Shown here in pieces: positions 11,977-13,968 of a stretch of 13,968 nt of DNA. The notes under the pieces are model-generated. The model was not told the DNA's origin, ran no database searches, and was given only the letters and a program-made list of their open reading frames with translations. Origin of the DNA: Pseudothermotoga sp. (GTDB taxonomy: Bacteria > Thermotogota > Thermotogae > Thermotogales > DSM-5069); NCBI GenBank assembly GCA_028276125.1, contig JAPYWY010000015.1:1-13968 (forward strand), given 5' to 3'. Both the position numbers and the translations under genes were made by a program. The stretch's first letter is position 1, and each line of letters opens with the position of its first letter.

Positions 11977-13968
11977 GTGAGAAGGCTGACAATTTTGTTG
12001 TGTCTGTTGTTGGTAACGATCTGTCTTTCTCAGCGAGTCAAGTTCGTCAGTGGAGATTTCTATCCACCCTTCATCTACAGAAACGAGCGTGGAGAAGTGG
12101 TGGGCATCTCCATAGAGATACTGAGAGCCATCGAGAAGGTTTCCGAACTGAGGTTCGACGTTGAACTTCTCCCCTTTTCGGAAGCCTTGAGCCTTGTTGA
12201 GAGTGCCCAGGCCGACATGATCAATCTGATCTTCAAAACTCCCGAGCGAGAAAGAGTGTTCTTGTTCTCCAAACCAATCTTGCGAATTCGAAGCTTGGTT
12301 TGGGTGAGAAAGGATTTGAAAGTGAAAGACTTCAAAGACCTGACAGCGTTCGTGGTGGGAGTCGTTGAGGGTGATGCGAACGAGGCGTTGCTCAGGGCGA
12401 AGAATCCCTCGATCCTCTTCAAAAGGTTCAGCGATTTGGATCAACTGGTTCAAGCCGTCGAAAGCGGAGAGATCGAAGTCTTTCTCATGGAAGATTTGAC
12501 CGCGAGTTATTATCTGATAAAACACGATCTGTACCATCTTTTTGAAAGTCTTCCACCACTCTCTGTCGAGTGGGCGTATTTCGCGTTTCCGAGATCTAAG
12601 CCGCAACTTGTGGAACAATTCAACGCGGCTTTGGATCGCTTACCAAGAGAAGAAATCGATAGAATCGTCAATCTCTTTGTGAAACCCAAATTCTTCATCC
12701 CCATCTGGTTGCGTTGGTTGATACTCTCTGGATCTTTGGCGACCTTTCTGTTCTTCGTTGTTTTACTGCTCATCAACAAACGTCTCGCACGCTTGGTCGA
12801 TCAGCGCACCGAAGAATTGAAAAAGAAGCACGAAGAACTTCAAGCGTCTTATGAAGAAATCGAAGCGATGAACCAAGAGCTCAGAGCGAACAACGAAGAG
12901 CTCGAAGCGATGAACCAAGAGTTGGAGAATCTCAACAAGATGCTCGAGGAAAAGACGGAACAAGCCGAACGTTTTCAGAGAGCTTTTCAGGACGTTCTGG
13001 ATTTGACGAACAAGCTGACTTACGAAGCTTTGCAAGAAAAGGAGTTCCTTTTGGAAATCTTGGCGGTTTTCAAAAGATACTTGTCGAATCGAGACTTCGC
13101 TGGCGTCTTTCTGAGGTCGAGTCAATCTGGTATGATGCTCACCTGTATAGCGATCAATGGACAGACCATGATCCAAAGAATCAACGTGTCTTACGACTTT
13201 GGTTCGACGCAGAGCCACGGTGAACTTTTGAAAATCGTTGGCGAAGTTTGCGGTGAAAAAGATCTGACCGGAATCGAATTCGTTCCGATACGTTCTCAAG
13301 ACGTCACATACGGTGTGTTGTTGTACAGAGCTGAGGGTTTGAGCCCGATTGAAAAGCAGTACATCGACAAGTTCGCACTCTTCTTGGCCACACTGCTTTC
13401 TTTGAGAAGCTATGTGAGAGAACAGGGATTGTTCCAAAGGAGGCTTTTGAGCGTCGTCGTCAAGGCGCTCGAGTACTACGACTACTACACAAGAGGGCAC
13501 TCCGAGAACGTCGCACACTATGCCACACTCTTTGCAGAAAAGCTCGGACTTGATCGAAACTCCATCAGACGGTTGTTCTGGGCGGGGATGGTGCACGACG
13601 TTGGAAAGATCTTCGTGCCACAGCACATCCTGAACAAGAACGGGTTCCTCTCGCCTGAAGAGTACGAACTGGTCAAGATACATCCGCTCAAGAGCTTCGA
13701 ATTGCTGAGCGAAGCGGGTTTGGAAGACATAGCTCGGATCGCGAGGCATCATCACGAACGTTACGACGGCAGAGGTTATCCTGATGGATTGCCTGGCGAA
13801 AACATACCGTTCGAGTCGAGGATTTTGACCGTCGTCGATGCCTTCGATGCCATGACCACAGACAGGCCTTACAGGAAAAGCATGACTTTGAAGGAGGCCA
13901 TCGCCGAGATCGAACGCTGCAGTGGCACTCAGTTCGATCCATACTTGGCGAGGAAGTTCGTCGAATTA
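11977..13968 (+). CDS. Solute-binding sensor with HD-GYP cyclic-di-GMP phosphodiesterase domain, 3' end outside the window
   Basis: The frame is open for 664 codons from GTG 11977 to the window edge, with GGGGGAAGG upstream as ribosome binding site. Residues 1-19 are a signal peptide. Residues 20-237 match the family 3 solute-binding fold (VKFVSGDFYPPFIYRNERGE, then TPERERVFLFSKP, where Arg91 aligns by eye with the ligand-carboxylate arginine of amino acid binders). One membrane helix follows at about 243-267, then a coiled coil at 270-340 and a GAF-like region at about 340-480. The HD-GYP domain begins near 490, with His540-Asp541 (MVHDVGKIFVP), His569 (IHP), HHERYDGRGYP at 592-602 and VVDAFDAM near 619-626. 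HD-GYP enzymes hydrolyse cyclic-di-GMP, so an external ligand probably lowers this messenger and favours motility. The sequence GTQFDPYLARKFVEL near the edge suggests few residues are missing. Confidence 0.9.
   Translation, partial: MRRLTILLCLLLVTICLSQRVKFVSGDFYPPFIYRNERGEVVGISIEILRAIEKVSELRFDVELLPFSEALSLVESAQADMINLIFKTPERERVFLFSKPILRIRSLVWVRKDLKVKDFKDLTAFVVGVVEGDANEALLRAKNPSILFKRFSDLDQLVQAVESGEIEVFLMEDLTASYYLIKHDLYHLFESLPPLSVEWAYFAFPRSKPQLVEQFNAALDRLPREEIDRIVNLFVKPKFFIPIWLRWLILSGSLATFLFFVVLLLINKRLARLVDQRTEELKKKHEELQASYEEIEAMNQELRANNEELEAMNQELENLNKMLEEKTEQAERFQRAFQDVLDLTNKLTYEALQEKEFLLEILAVFKRYLSNRDFAGVFLRSSQSGMMLTCIAINGQTMIQRINVSYDFGSTQSHGELLKIVGEVCGEKDLTGIEFVPIRSQDVTYGVLLYRAEGLSPIEKQYIDKFALFLATLLSLRSYVREQGLFQRRLLSVVVKALEYYDYYTRGHSENVAHYATLFAEKLGLDRNSIRRLFWAGMVHDVGKIFVPQHILNKNGFLSPEEYELVKIHPLKSFELLSEAGLEDIARIARHHHERYDGRGYPDGLPGENIPFESRILTVVDAFDAMTTDRPYRKSMTLKEAIAEIERCSGTQFDPYLARKFVEL
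12853..12936 (+). repeat. Tandem 42-base repeat in the coiled coil of the HD-GYP sensor
   Basis: Two adjacent 42-base units encode EEIEAMNQELRANN and EELEAMNQELENLN. They share an identical core of about 19 bases (cgaagcgatgaaccaagag). Fourteen residues equal two heptads, so the duplication keeps the coiled-coil phase and lengthens the linker between the membrane helix and the GAF-like region. Confidence 0.7.

Noticed and set aside
12763..13755. 330-codon open frame on the minus strand under the HD-GYP gene
   Set aside because: It is long, but the plus strand shows intact HD, HHE and GYP motifs. The antisense product is a Leu/Val/Phe-rich mirror of the coiled coil and catalytic region.

Overview
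The window reads as chromosomal DNA from a thermophilic member of the Thermotogota, probably Thermotoga or Pseudothermotoga. The reasons are compact operons, frequent AGA/AGG arginine codons, strong GGAGG ribosome binding sites, Lys/Glu-rich proteins, flagellar genes, and a cheW gene attached to methylmalonyl-CoA decarboxylase-type genes. Base composition looks close to balanced by eye, which would fit a higher-GC Pseudothermotoga. This assignment is inference from gene content; no marker gene was compared. I see no tRNA, rRNA, CRISPR array, insertion sequence or prophage, and no gap over 300 bases without a gene.

Layout. Positions 2-2311 (+) hold the end of an unrecognised membrane protein, then long-form ribosome hibernation factor HPF and RNase G, closely packed as one operon. 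Positions 2308-4476 (-) hold flaG-fliD (filament cap), led by a good candidate sigma-28 flagellar promoter. Back to back with it, 4551-5801 (+) encodes an exported TolB-like beta-propeller protein with no visible ribosome binding site. Positions 5761-9215 (-) form a six-gene operon: FmdB-type zinc ribbon, methylmalonyl-CoA epimerase, decarboxylase/carboxyltransferase alpha subunit, OadG-type small membrane subunit, biotin carrier protein, and last cheW. Its promoter can be seen at 9256-9284. Positions 9299-9724 (-) encode an AHSA1/SRPBCC-like protein, and 9810-10526 (+) a predicted seven-helix membrane protein. Positions 10516-11846 (-) encode a CcdA-type thiol transporter and an exported thioredoxin-like protein. 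From 11977 (+) to the window edge lies a large sensor protein: periplasmic solute-binding domain, one membrane helix, coiled coil, GAF-like region and HD-GYP cyclic-di-GMP phosphodiesterase domain.

How the genes fit together. The biotin operon supplies an epimerase, the carboxyl-transfer subunit, a membrane-anchor subunit and a biotin carrier for decarboxylation of methylmalonyl-CoA (or a related acyl-CoA). The membrane beta subunit that pumps sodium, and any biotin carboxylase, are absent here. Placing CheW at the end of this operon would tie chemoreceptor-array supply to central metabolism. The flagellar pair, CheW and the cyclic-di-GMP phosphodiesterase all concern motility, though they lie in separate transcription units. 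CcdA and its thioredoxin partner form a self-contained system for moving reducing power out of the cytoplasm.

No clearly new system stands out. The points most worth a second look are the cheW-decarboxylase linkage, the candidate leaderless TolB-like gene facing a sigma-28 promoter, 3' overlap at all three convergent gene pairs, the hairpin at the fmdB-mce junction, and the ligand-sensing HD-GYP protein.
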